From assembly GCA_041690355.1 (NCBI GenBank), contig JAWLHK010000018.1, positions 6,720 to 70,719 of the forward strand: a DNA stretch of 64,000 nt, given 5' to 3'. The DNA is from JAWLHK01 sp041690355 [NCBI: bacterium] (GTDB taxonomy: Bacteria > J088 > JAWLBW01). The notes beneath the pieces were generated by a model, which was given only the letters and a program-made list of their open reading frames with translations, did no database searches and was not told the DNA's origin. Shown here piece after piece: positions 30,387 through 37,467 of this stretch (the first letter of the stretch is position 1; each line of letters opens with the position of its first letter). The translations under genes and the position numbers were made by a program.

Positions 30387-30812
30387 CTATGGGCGGCCCC
30401 GATTCCGACAATGGTTGAGGATGTCTTGGAGGACGCTTTCTCGCTCGCGTCGATCCTCGACGGCGGCTGCCGAATAGCGAAGCACCTCGTATCCGAGTGA
30501 GGTCAGCCACTGGTCGCGGACGTGATCGTCCCCTTCGCGGCCGAGATGAGAGGCTCCATCAATCTCGACGATCAGCATTACACTTGTACAACAGAAATCC
30601 ACGATGTAGCGGCCCAAAGGCTCCTGGCGCCTGAATTTGTATCCACCCAGTGCGTGCCCGCGGAGTCGAGACCAGAGGAGGCGTTCACTTAACGTTGCTG
30701 TTCGCCGGAGTTCTTTCGCAAGCAGCCGAACATGGGCGGGCGATCCGGACTGGCGTGCTCTCATCCGGGCAGCATTGCACATCGAAGACGCTGCGTGAAG
30801 GGTCATCGGCAT
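30387..30812 (-). CDS. DUF559-domain endonuclease-like protein
   Basis: A VSR/PD-(D/E)XK-type fold. The segment LLWSRLRGHALGGYKFRRQEPLGRYIVDFCC...LIVEIDGASHLGREGDDHVRDQWLTSLGYEVLRYS is the DUF559 core: VDF, EIDG and the trailing D..R are the nuclease-like residues. I chose ATG 30812 (141 aa); longer frames upstream run through repeat DNA and are unlikely. Biological role unproven; related genes are scattered as single cassettes in many genomes. Here the gene is bounded by inverted repeats, suggesting mobility. Confidence 0.75.
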   Translation of the reverse strand: MPMTLHAASSMCNAARMRARQSGSPAHVRLLAKELRRTATLSERLLWSRLRGHALGGYKFRRQEPLGRYIVDFCCTSVMLIVEIDGASHLGREGDDHVRDQWLTSLGYEVLRYSAAAVEDRRERESVLQDILNHCRNRGRP

Positions 30813-30820
30813 AAGCGCCA

Positions 30821-30873
30821 ACTCCCCCTTGGGGGAGTCCTGGTCACCACGGGTCATGCGGTGGGGGTTTCCA
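30821..30873. repeat. Right repeat 1 of the DUF559 cassette
   Basis: The palindromic head ACTCCCCCTTGGGGGAGT is followed by CCTGGTCACCACGGGTCATG and CGGTGGGGGTTTCCAC. It is inverted relative to 30320-30372. Confidence 0.8.
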
Positions 30874-30891
30874 CCAACGTTTTCACATACC

Positions 30892-30943
30892 CACTCCCCC
30901 TTTGGGGGAGTTCCCGTCACCCTGCGTCACGCGGTGGGGGAGC
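30892..30943. repeat. Right repeat 2 of the DUF559 cassette
   Basis: ACTCCCCCTTTGGGGGAGTT, then CCCGTCACCCTGCGTCACGC, then GGTGGGGGAGCC. A direct, diverged copy of 30821-30873. Confidence 0.8.
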
Positions 30944-30960
30944 CGACAAATCGTCAATCG

Positions 30961-31845
30961 TCAATCGTCGATTCTCAATTTCGGAAACACTCTTTCCCAC
31001 GTCTTCGGCACGGGATCCACGAAGGTCTTCTCGTCGCCCGTGACCGGATGCGGAAACCGCAGCCGCCAGGCGTGCAGGCCGATGCGGCGGCGGTCGAAGC
31101 CGAGTTCCTCGATGCCGCCGAATTTGCGGTCCCCGAGCAGCGGATGACCGGCTTCGGCCAGCTGCGCGCGGATCTGATTCTTGCGTCCCGTTTCCAGATG
31201 GACGTGCAGCAGCGCGTGGGTCTTCGTCTGGATGCGCGTGCCGTACTGGAGCAGGGCATGGGCCCCCTGGCCGGGAGCGACCGGACGCGGCCGTTCCGCG
31301 TTGGTATCGAGCCAGGACTCCAGCGTCCCCGCCGGCGCGCGCATGCGTCCGCGGATGACCGCCAGATACTCGCGGTCGACCTCGCCCTCGGCGAACTGCG
31401 CGCGGAACCAGTCGCGCACGGCGGGCGTGCGCGCGAAGACGAGCAGGCCGCTCACGTCGCGATCGAGCCGGTGCACGGGGTGCACGCGGGTGGGGGTCCC
31501 CTCGCGTTCCGTGAGCAGCTGCCCGAGCATGTCGGGGAGCGCCGGCGTCGGCGTGCGGTCGGGGACGCTGAGGACGCCGGGCCCCTTGTGCACGACGAGC
31601 ACGGCGTCGTCTTCGTAGACGAGGTTGAATCCGCGGGGAACGGTGCGCTGCTGCCCCTCGATCTTATCCCCCAGCTCGAGCCGCGTCTTCGGATCGCGCA
31701 CGACCTTGCCGTTCACGCGCACGCCGCCGTTCTTCACGAGCGCGCGCGCATCAACTGCGGAGAGCTTCCGCCGGCGCGCGAGCCCCTCGGCAAGGGGATG
31801 CCCATCTTCTTCGGGTCCGGCACGGAATTGGAAGCGGTCGGCCAT
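30961..31845 (-). CDS. RluA-family rRNA pseudouridine synthase with S4 domain
   Basis: Isomerises uridine to pseudouridine in rRNA. 294 residues. The N-terminal S4 RNA-binding domain (about 10-60) contains KLSAVDARALVKNGGVRVNGKVV. The catalytic Asp is in VHPVHRLDRDVSGLLVFAR, and the conserved LHVHLETGRKNQIRAQLAEAGHPLLGDRKFG segment follows. I cannot say whether it is RluA, C or D. A TGCTACACT element lies 6 bases before the start codon, predicting a leaderless mRNA. Truncated copies of its 5' end occur elsewhere in the window. Confidence 0.95.
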   Translation of the reverse strand: MADRFQFRAGPEEDGHPLAEGLARRRKLSAVDARALVKNGGVRVNGKVVRDPKTRLELGDKIEGQQRTVPRGFNLVYEDDAVLVVHKGPGVLSVPDRTPTPALPDMLGQLLTEREGTPTRVHPVHRLDRDVSGLLVFARTPAVRDWFRAQFAEGEVDREYLAVIRGRMRAPAGTLESWLDTNAERPRPVAPGQGAHALLQYGTRIQTKTHALLHVHLETGRKNQIRAQLAEAGHPLLGDRKFGGIEELGFDRRRIGLHAWRLRFPHPVTGDEKTFVDPVPKTWERVFPKLRIDD

Positions 31846-31851
31846 CGGGAC

Positions 31852-31860
31852 AGTGTAGCA
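31852..31860 (-). promoter_or_regulatory. Extended -10 of the RluA-family gene
   Basis: On the minus strand, TGCTACACT with the hexamer at 31857-31852, followed by 6 bases and ATG 31845. No Shine-Dalgarno site. The same element and spacing are retained in the broken copy at 40738-40746. Confidence 0.55.
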
Positions 31861-31939
31861 GAGCGGATTGCCTTTTCCGTTTGGGCTGCGTATGGGGCTT
31901 AGGGTATGTCCTTGGACGGATATCGGACGCGTCAGGGCG

Positions 31940-31960
31940 TGTACCCAGAATCAGGGTACA
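31940..31960. promoter_or_regulatory. Palindromic operator candidate for the XRE regulator
   Basis: TGTACCC (31940-31946), 7-base centre AGAATCA, GGGTACA (31954-31960): perfect 7-bp arms. It overlaps a possible -10 TACAAT (31957-31962), so binding would block transcription. Confidence 0.6.
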
Positions 31961-31972
31961 ATGTCAGTAAAC

Positions 31973-32290
31973 ATGAGTACTGGAAAAGTGAAGAGCCAAG
32001 CCAGAAGGACCTTGGAAGAGGCCCGCGGCGCTGAGATGACATTTGGCAAAATGATCGAGTCATTGCGCGTCTGTGATGAGCTCTCCCAGGCGGCCCTTGC
32101 CAGAAAGCTGGGCGTTTCGCGCGCCCACCTGTGCGACATCGAGAAAGGTCGCCGGTTTGTAACTCCTGAAAAAGCCGCCGAGTTTGCTGAGGCAATGGGG
32201 TATTCGGTGAACCAGTTCGTGGCGCAGGCGATTGAAGACAGTCTGAAAAGAATTGGCCTGAAGCTCAGGGTTGAAATCAAAGCTGCGTAG
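31973..32290 (+). CDS. XRE-family helix-turn-helix protein, antitoxin-like (105 aa)
   Basis: The HTH core is MTFGKMIESLRVCDELSQAALARKLGVSRAHLCDIEKGRRFVTPEKAAEFAEAMGYS, typical of HigA/RelB-type antitoxins. The start may be 31961 or 31973; the latter is preferred because TACAAT overlaps the former. No toxin gene is adjacent: both neighbours are on the opposite strand and are an RluA gene and a TPR lipoprotein gene. The palindrome in front suggests autorepression. It is flanked by an intact rluA start on one side and a broken piece of rluA 5' sequence on the other. Confidence 0.8.
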   Translation: MSTGKVKSQARRTLEEARGAEMTFGKMIESLRVCDELSQAALARKLGVSRAHLCDIEKGRRFVTPEKAAEFAEAMGYSVNQFVAQAIEDSLKRIGLKLRVEIKAA

Positions 32291-32330
32291 CTCGATCTGT
32301 AACCCCGGTTGGAGACTTATCCGCGAGTGC

Positions 32331-32384
32331 CAGCCTGAAAGTCGAGAAGCGCACCCCGCCGTTCTCTACGAGCGCAGGCGCATC
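32331..32384. repeat. 54-bp fragment related to the rluA 5' end
   Basis: CAGCCTGAAAG(T/C)CGAG followed by GCGCACCCCGCCGTTCTC and TACGAGCGCAGGCGCATC matches 40585-40639. The inner part also matches the S4-coding stretch of the intact rluA gene. It lies between the XRE gene and the TPR operon. Confidence 0.7.
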
Positions 32385-32395
32385 CCCCAGTCCTC

Positions 32396-34630
32396 CTAGT
32401 CCCCGCCGCGCAGAAAGCGAACCGTCTCCGGCGTGACGGACGAGACCGGATAGAACCATTGGGCGGCACTCGGGCCGGCGACGACCGTCGTGCTCGTGTG
32501 GTTTCCCTTGGTCGACGAGCGACGCTCTTTCCAATCGAGATTGAATGTGGTCGACCAGATGTCCGAAATCCCCGTCGCACCCCACTCCACCGGTGACGCC
32601 AGCTGGGTGAACATGTCGCGCTCGAGCTCTCCGTAGAGATCCGCGAGCGCCTGATGGCGGCCCCCCGCGCGCAAGGCTTCGGCGCACCAGGCATAGAACT
32701 GAAAGCGGATGCCGCGATCCAGGTCCGCGTTGCGCGCCCACGTCAGGGCAGTCGTGCAAGCATCCTCCGGCGCCGTCGCGAGGCGCGCCCGGGCCGCGAC
32801 CCAGAGCAGGTCGGCCAGGGCGTCCTTGAGTCCCGGTTTCTCATCCGCCTTCGGTTCGCGCCGCGGAATCGAGGCGTAGTCGCCGAGGTGGAACAAGGCG
32901 ACGCGGTGATTATGGCGCAGCACGTCGGGCACTTTGTCTTCCTCGACGGCCCGGATTCCCTCCTGATAAGCGTCACGCGCCTGCCCCCAGGCAGACAGGC
33001 TCCGGTGGGTCGACGCCCGCAAGGCATGGTAGTCGCCGCGGGCCAGGGCTGCGTCGGTCGCCCAGGTCGTTCCCGAGGGGAGCCCCGCCAGCATCTCTTC
33101 GAGCCGCTCGCGCACCGGAGAGGGTGCGAGATCGTAGCGGGAAACGAGCGCCGAGCGCACGCGCGCGAACTGGACCCGTGGATTCGTTGCCGGACCTTCG
33201 GGAAGTTGCGCCATCCAGGCCGGAAGGCCCATGTCTGCCGACGGCGCGAACGGAATCGCGACCGCCAGCAGGTACTGCGTCTCGATGCTCTCGGGATCCA
33301 TGGCGCGGATGCGCAGGGCCCGGTGGAAGAGATCGGGGAGCAGCCCCACCGGCAGATTCGATCCGCCGGCCCTCATGTTCCGCGTGAGGTCTTCGAGCCC
33401 CTCGGCATAGAGCGAGAACAGGCGCGCGCGGGTCGGATTCGAGGCCGTCAGGGCGCCCGCCATGTGCCGGATGGCGTTCACATTGTCGGTCGCCCGGGAG
33501 GCAAAGGAGCCGCCCTCCTCTTGACCCAGGGACGAAGAAAACTGCGCGTAGACCAGGGCCTGCGCCCACAGATCCACATGGTCGGGCTGCAGCCCCTTGC
33601 GCGCCGCCGTGCGACGGAAGAGTTCGTCGGCGGCGGCATAGCGGCCCTCGCGGAGGGCAAGGCGTGCCTGCAGCGAGAGGGCGAGCGGCTGATCGGGATC
33701 GGTCCGCAGGATGCGATCGACCTCGCGCTGCGCGTCGGCATCCCGCTCGAGGTCGAACAGGGCTACGGCGCGCCGGGCCAGCGATTCCGGCCGGGCCGGA
33801 TCCGCAGCCGCTGCGGTGGCGGCAGCCTCGACGAGGCGGAGGGTCGCGTCGAGCTTCTCGGGTTCGGCGGGGGGCTCGACGTCCCGGGCCTTTTCCCATG
33901 CAATCCGGGCCGGCTCGGGGCGCAGGGCACGGCTCCACGCGCGGGCGAGTTCCACCCAGTCCTGCGCTTCGATGGTGGGGGAACGTTCCACCCGCAGCGT
34001 AGACAGTTGCGCCGCCAGCTCGAACCGCTCCCGTTTCGCGGCGCGGTCGGCCAGTATCGTCAGCGCTTCGGTTCGCTGTTCGTCGGTTTCGGCGACCCGC
34101 AGCATCTGCACGGCCCACCACGCGGCCAGGCCGCTCGTGCGCTCCGGAGCGTCGCGCATCAGCTTCTGCAGAAACGCCCGGGCCTCTTCATCCTTGGCCG
34201 ACGCAAGCATGGATTGCCAGAAGCCGCCCATGTTTCCCAGGCGCATCATCTCGCCGTACATGCCGAACATGCTGTCGAGAAACCGGTACGCCTTCAGGAT
34301 GCGGAAGGTGCGCGCGGCGTCGGTGACGGGAAACGACGGGTTGCGCTCGATGACCGAGAGTTCCATCAGTCCCTTCCCCATCTCGCCGGCCTTGGCATCC
34401 ATCCCGGCGATGAAAGCACCCATGAACCCCAGGGTTTTCATCAGGTCCTGCCCTTCGGGGAGCAGGGCCGAGAAGGATGCGGGGCGCTCGGGAACCAGCT
34501 CGCGCTCGAGCCGGTCGGGCGTGAGCGGCTCGGCGGGAAGGGCGGCCATCAGCTGCGGCGGAACCCCGCGGGGGCCTGCGCACCCGAACAGGACTGCCGG
34601 AAGAACGAGGTAGAGGAGTCGGCGCGGCAT
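32396..34630 (-). CDS. TPR-containing lipoprotein (744 aa)
   Basis: The N-terminus MPRRLLYLVLPAVLFGCAGPRG is a lipoprotein signal with lipobox LFGC, so lipidated Cys17. The long helical body is rich in Ala/Arg/Leu with repeated TPR-like units (LARRAVALFDLERDADAQREVDRIL, LRTDPDQPLALSLQARLALREGRYAAADELFRRTAA). It probably faces the periplasm, anchored to a membrane. Its start overlaps the stop of the upstream TPR lipoprotein (ATGA), so the two are a coupled operon and may form one complex. Function unknown. Confidence 0.75.
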   Translation of the reverse strand: MPRRLLYLVLPAVLFGCAGPRGVPPQLMAALPAEPLTPDRLERELVPERPASFSALLPEGQDLMKTLGFMGAFIAGMDAKAGEMGKGLMELSVIERNPSFPVTDAARTFRILKAYRFLDSMFGMYGEMMRLGNMGGFWQSMLASAKDEEARAFLQKLMRDAPERTSGLAAWWAVQMLRVAETDEQRTEALTILADRAAKRERFELAAQLSTLRVERSPTIEAQDWVELARAWSRALRPEPARIAWEKARDVEPPAEPEKLDATLRLVEAAATAAAADPARPESLARRAVALFDLERDADAQREVDRILRTDPDQPLALSLQARLALREGRYAAADELFRRTAARKGLQPDHVDLWAQALVYAQFSSSLGQEEGGSFASRATDNVNAIRHMAGALTASNPTRARLFSLYAEGLEDLTRNMRAGGSNLPVGLLPDLFHRALRIRAMDPESIETQYLLAVAIPFAPSADMGLPAWMAQLPEGPATNPRVQFARVRSALVSRYDLAPSPVRERLEEMLAGLPSGTTWATDAALARGDYHALRASTHRSLSAWGQARDAYQEGIRAVEEDKVPDVLRHNHRVALFHLGDYASIPRREPKADEKPGLKDALADLLWVAARARLATAPEDACTTALTWARNADLDRGIRFQFYAWCAEALRAGGRHQALADLYGELERDMFTQLASPVEWGATGISDIWSTTFNLDWKERRSSTKGNHTSTTVVAGPSAAQWFYPVSSVTPETVRFLRGGD

Positions 34631-36759
34631 CAGGGGACCTTCGGCAGGAGCACGAGAAACAGTTCCGCGCGGGGAAGCAGGCCGACCCGCAGCTTGTTCG
34701 TGTCGTTCAACGCCAGGAGAATCCCCGTGCTGTACTGGAATACCGGCGCGACGTCGGCTGCCGGCGGCGCCGGGGATGCCGGCTGTCCGTCCGCAAAGTA
34801 TTCCTTCAGCCGGCGCAGCTCTTCACGCTGAAACAGCTTCGGGTCCTCGGCGGCAAGCGCGTCATATTGTTCCCGCGCGCCTGTCGTGTCTCCGCCGAGC
34901 CACGTCAGGACGAGGCGGTTCACGCGCACGAGTCCGCCGTCTTTCTCGGCCCGGGCACGCTCGAGCGCAGTCCGTGCGTCTGCGTATTCACCCCGCTGGG
35001 CAAGCAGGACGGCCGTATTGTTCCAGAGGCGGCTGCGCAGGTCGGCATCGGTCGAGGCCGTCGCCGCTCTCGCCAGCGACGCATAGGAATCGAGAAGCGA
35101 CTCGCGCGCGGGGTCGCCTTCGAGCGGGAGCAGAAGTTCTGTGTCGGAAACGAGCGCCCTGAAGGCGACCTCCTGCCGTTCGGCCGCGCGCTCCCGCGCC
35201 AGCGCATGAATGCGCCGGTGTCCCTCCTGCGTGGTCCCGGGCACTTTGCGCGTCAGGGCCAGGGCCGCCTCGAGCTGGGGGCCCTCGCGCAGCCGGCGCC
35301 ACTCCTCGGTGGGCGTTCCGGGCCACGTGAGGATGTCGTCGAGCGTGGCCACCGGAGCGTCGGTGAGCACGGCGGGAAACGCCTTTGCATCCCACGCGTA
35401 GGCGGAATCGGGATGGCGCGCGGCAAAGGCGGCGAGTCGCGGCGCGAACGCCTTGTGCAGGGCGGCCCGGCCGTTGCCCGTGTCCTGAATCAGATCCAGC
35501 AGGAGGTTGGTGAACTCTGATTCGGCCGACGCGAGCCCGGCAAGGCGCCCGCGCATCCGCTCGGCCACGCGCGCCAGCTTGAGGCCCGTCTCCGATTCGC
35601 GTCCGGCATGCAGCATCGTGGCCGTCGCAAAGAAGGTTACCGTGGCGACCTGCTCGGGGGTCAGGCTTTCGATGTGCTGCAATGCGCCCAGCTGGGTGGC
35701 CAGGGCGGGAATATCCCCCTGGTTCATGGCGAGGATCGCCAGGTGGAAGTAGGCCTCGGCCCGGTCGGGTTCCCGCACGGCGAGTTCGTTCAGCAGCCTG
35801 CGCCCCTCGGCGGCATTGTCGAGTTGGTGCAGGGCGATGGCGATGGCGAGGTCGGAGTCGTACGTTTTCTCGGCGCGCCACTCCGCAACGTGTTCGATGG
35901 TCGTTTCGGCCGACCGCAGCTGTCCGAGCGTTTCCTCGATGGAAGCCCTGTCCTCGGGCGTTGCTGATGGCAGGGCGTACTCGAGTCCGGCGATCGACTG
36001 CCGGACGCACGCAAGCTCGGCATGCTTGCGGCAGAGACCGCCGCTGAGCTGCCACAGGGCGGGGGTTGCGGCATTCGTGAGCCGCAGGATTTCGCGCGCG
36101 GTCGCGAGCACCTGCCGGTCATCTTCCTGCGCGACGGCCTGCCCGAGGATATGAAACAGGACCTCGGCCCGCAACATGTCTTCCTTCGTTTCGAGGGCTT
36201 CGAGGGCGGCGGCCGCGAACCGCGCGCCGACCCGCCGGTTCCACTCGGCTTCGTAGGCGAGAAGCTCGACGATCTCGGCTCGCGAGAGCTCCTTGCCCTC
36301 CCGGGCCTGAAATTGCGCATAGGCGCCTACGGCCCCCTGAAGACCGAATTTGCCGAGGATGCCGTACAGGAAGACCCGGGTGCGCAGCAGGCGGAGATCG
36401 GCGCCGGATTCCGCCCCGGCCCGTTCCATCTCCCAGACGGCCCAGGCAAGCTGCTCGAAGGGGAGATTGCCGTCGCCGGGCGAAAACAGCGACTCTACGT
36501 AGGGGCCGGTATGGTGCCAGGCGTTCTCGACGGGGTTTTCGGCCACGGCCGCTCGTTCAGCCGAGCGCTCGAGCTCCCACCGCTGCATGGGAGACAGCAG
36601 TTCGTTCAGAGGGCCGTTCTCCTCGGCCGCCTTTGCGCGCAGGTCTGCCTCGAGGGCGGCGTAGTCATAGTCGGCAGCGGGCAGTTCCGGCCCCGGGCGG
36701 ACGGACGCAAAAGAGCAGGCGGCGAGCAGGAGCAGAGCGGTGGGAAGTACCTTGCGCAT
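34630..36759 (-). CDS. TPR-containing lipoprotein (709 aa), first gene of the pair
   Basis: The start at 36759 has GGAG upstream; the frame is open further back but lacks a better start. The N-terminus MRKVLPTALLLLAACSFASVRPG is a lipoprotein signal (LLAAC). The body is Ala/Glu/Leu-rich with TPR-like helical repeats, for example HQLDNAAEGRRLLNELAVREPDRAEAYFHLAILAMNQGD and SLARAATASTDADLRSRLWNNTAVLLAQRGEYADARTALERARAE. The 4-base overlap with the next gene indicates translational coupling. A role in envelope biogenesis or secretion is plausible but not shown. Confidence 0.75.
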   Translation of the reverse strand: MRKVLPTALLLLAACSFASVRPGPELPAADYDYAALEADLRAKAAEENGPLNELLSPMQRWELERSAERAAVAENPVENAWHHTGPYVESLFSPGDGNLPFEQLAWAVWEMERAGAESGADLRLLRTRVFLYGILGKFGLQGAVGAYAQFQAREGKELSRAEIVELLAYEAEWNRRVGARFAAAALEALETKEDMLRAEVLFHILGQAVAQEDDRQVLATAREILRLTNAATPALWQLSGGLCRKHAELACVRQSIAGLEYALPSATPEDRASIEETLGQLRSAETTIEHVAEWRAEKTYDSDLAIAIALHQLDNAAEGRRLLNELAVREPDRAEAYFHLAILAMNQGDIPALATQLGALQHIESLTPEQVATVTFFATATMLHAGRESETGLKLARVAERMRGRLAGLASAESEFTNLLLDLIQDTGNGRAALHKAFAPRLAAFAARHPDSAYAWDAKAFPAVLTDAPVATLDDILTWPGTPTEEWRRLREGPQLEAALALTRKVPGTTQEGHRRIHALARERAAERQEVAFRALVSDTELLLPLEGDPARESLLDSYASLARAATASTDADLRSRLWNNTAVLLAQRGEYADARTALERARAEKDGGLVRVNRLVLTWLGGDTTGAREQYDALAAEDPKLFQREELRRLKEYFADGQPASPAPPAADVAPVFQYSTGILLALNDTNKLRVGLLPRAELFLVLLPKVP

Positions 36760-36883
36760 CGAGGAGTCTCCATAGCAGAGCGGTCGGGATACTATAGCGG
36801 ACCGAAGCCCCGGGGTAAAGTTCCGCCCTTCGCTCACAGGTATGCTGACACCGGCTGTCCACCGGGTGACGTACGATGTCTGC

Positions 36884-37342
36884 ATGCGCCCGTACTGGAA
36901 AACCCTTGCCGGCCGATTCCGGGGGACGGAGGTAATCGTTGCCGGCCTGTTCACGGCCATGGCCTGGGAAATCTTCCGCACTGAGGGGCCGGCGCGGGGG
37001 CTGATTTTCGCAGCCTTCGGAATGGGGATCATGCTGCTGCGCCTGAGTGCTCCCGAGGTAGAAGCACGGACCAACCGGTGGGGCAATTATCCGGTCCTTC
37101 CCGGCCGCAAGCCAGGCGGCGGGACTCAATCCGGTTCCCGCGCCCGCCGTCAGGTCGCCATCTTTGCGCTCGCCATCCTGCCGGCCGTGCTCACCGTGCA
37201 TGCGCTGCTGAACGGCGCCCCGGGCGTCGGAGACGCGGTGGGCGCCGTCGTCGCGTGCCTGCTGCTGCTCTTCGGCGGCGCGGGCGCTTTTCTGCTGCTG
37301 ACGTGGATTCTCGAGCGCTTGCTGGGGGGTGGGAAAGGGTAG
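36884..37342 (+). CDS. Small integral membrane protein, copy 1 (152 aa)
   Basis: The first of three related copies. MRPYWKTLAGRFRGTEV is followed by about four hydrophobic segments: VIVAGLFTAMAWEIF, GLIFAAFGMGIMLLRL, QVAIFALAILPAVLTVHALL and VGAVVACLLLLFGGAGAFLLLTWIL. The loop between the second and third has EARTNRWGNYPVLPGRKPGG. I do not recognise the family. TACGAT lies 6 bases before ATG 36884, so the transcript may be leaderless. Copy 2 is at 40806-41264 and a broken copy 3 at 52000-52303; together they punctuate an accessory island. Confidence 0.75.
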   Translation: MRPYWKTLAGRFRGTEVIVAGLFTAMAWEIFRTEGPARGLIFAAFGMGIMLLRLSAPEVEARTNRWGNYPVLPGRKPGGGTQSGSRARRQVAIFALAILPAVLTVHALLNGAPGVGDAVGAVVACLLLLFGGAGAFLLLTWILERLLGGGKG

Positions 37343-37365
37343 CGGCCGGACTCGCGTTCAGCCGA

Positions 37366-37394
37366 TACCCGTCTTCTTCGGGGCCGGCACGGAA
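37366..37394. repeat. Short rluA 5'-end remnant downstream of copy 1
   Basis: CCCGTCTTCTTCGGGGCCGG plus CACGGA matches the start region of rluA (codons for FRAGPEEDG on the minus strand) seen at 31800-31830 and 40688-40715. Too short to be a gene. Confidence 0.5.
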
Positions 37395-37441
37395 GTGGTG
37401 ACGAGACCTCTCCGGAGCATTGCTTATTCTCCATACCCCTA

Positions 37442-37458
37442 TCTCAAAATATTTGAGA
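37442..37458. promoter_or_regulatory. Palindrome upstream of the glycosidase-like gene
   Basis: TCTCAAAATATTTGAGA: 7-bp arms around ATA, 9 bases before ATG 37468. AT-rich relative to its surroundings. A transcription-factor operator is inferred. Confidence 0.45.
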
Positions 37459-37467
37459 AAATAGTTC

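Noticed and set aside
36774-36900. Upstream extension of the first TPR lipoprotein gene to about 37086
   Set aside because: It would overlap the membrane gene antisense, and the signal peptide begins at 36759 with a good Shine-Dalgarno.
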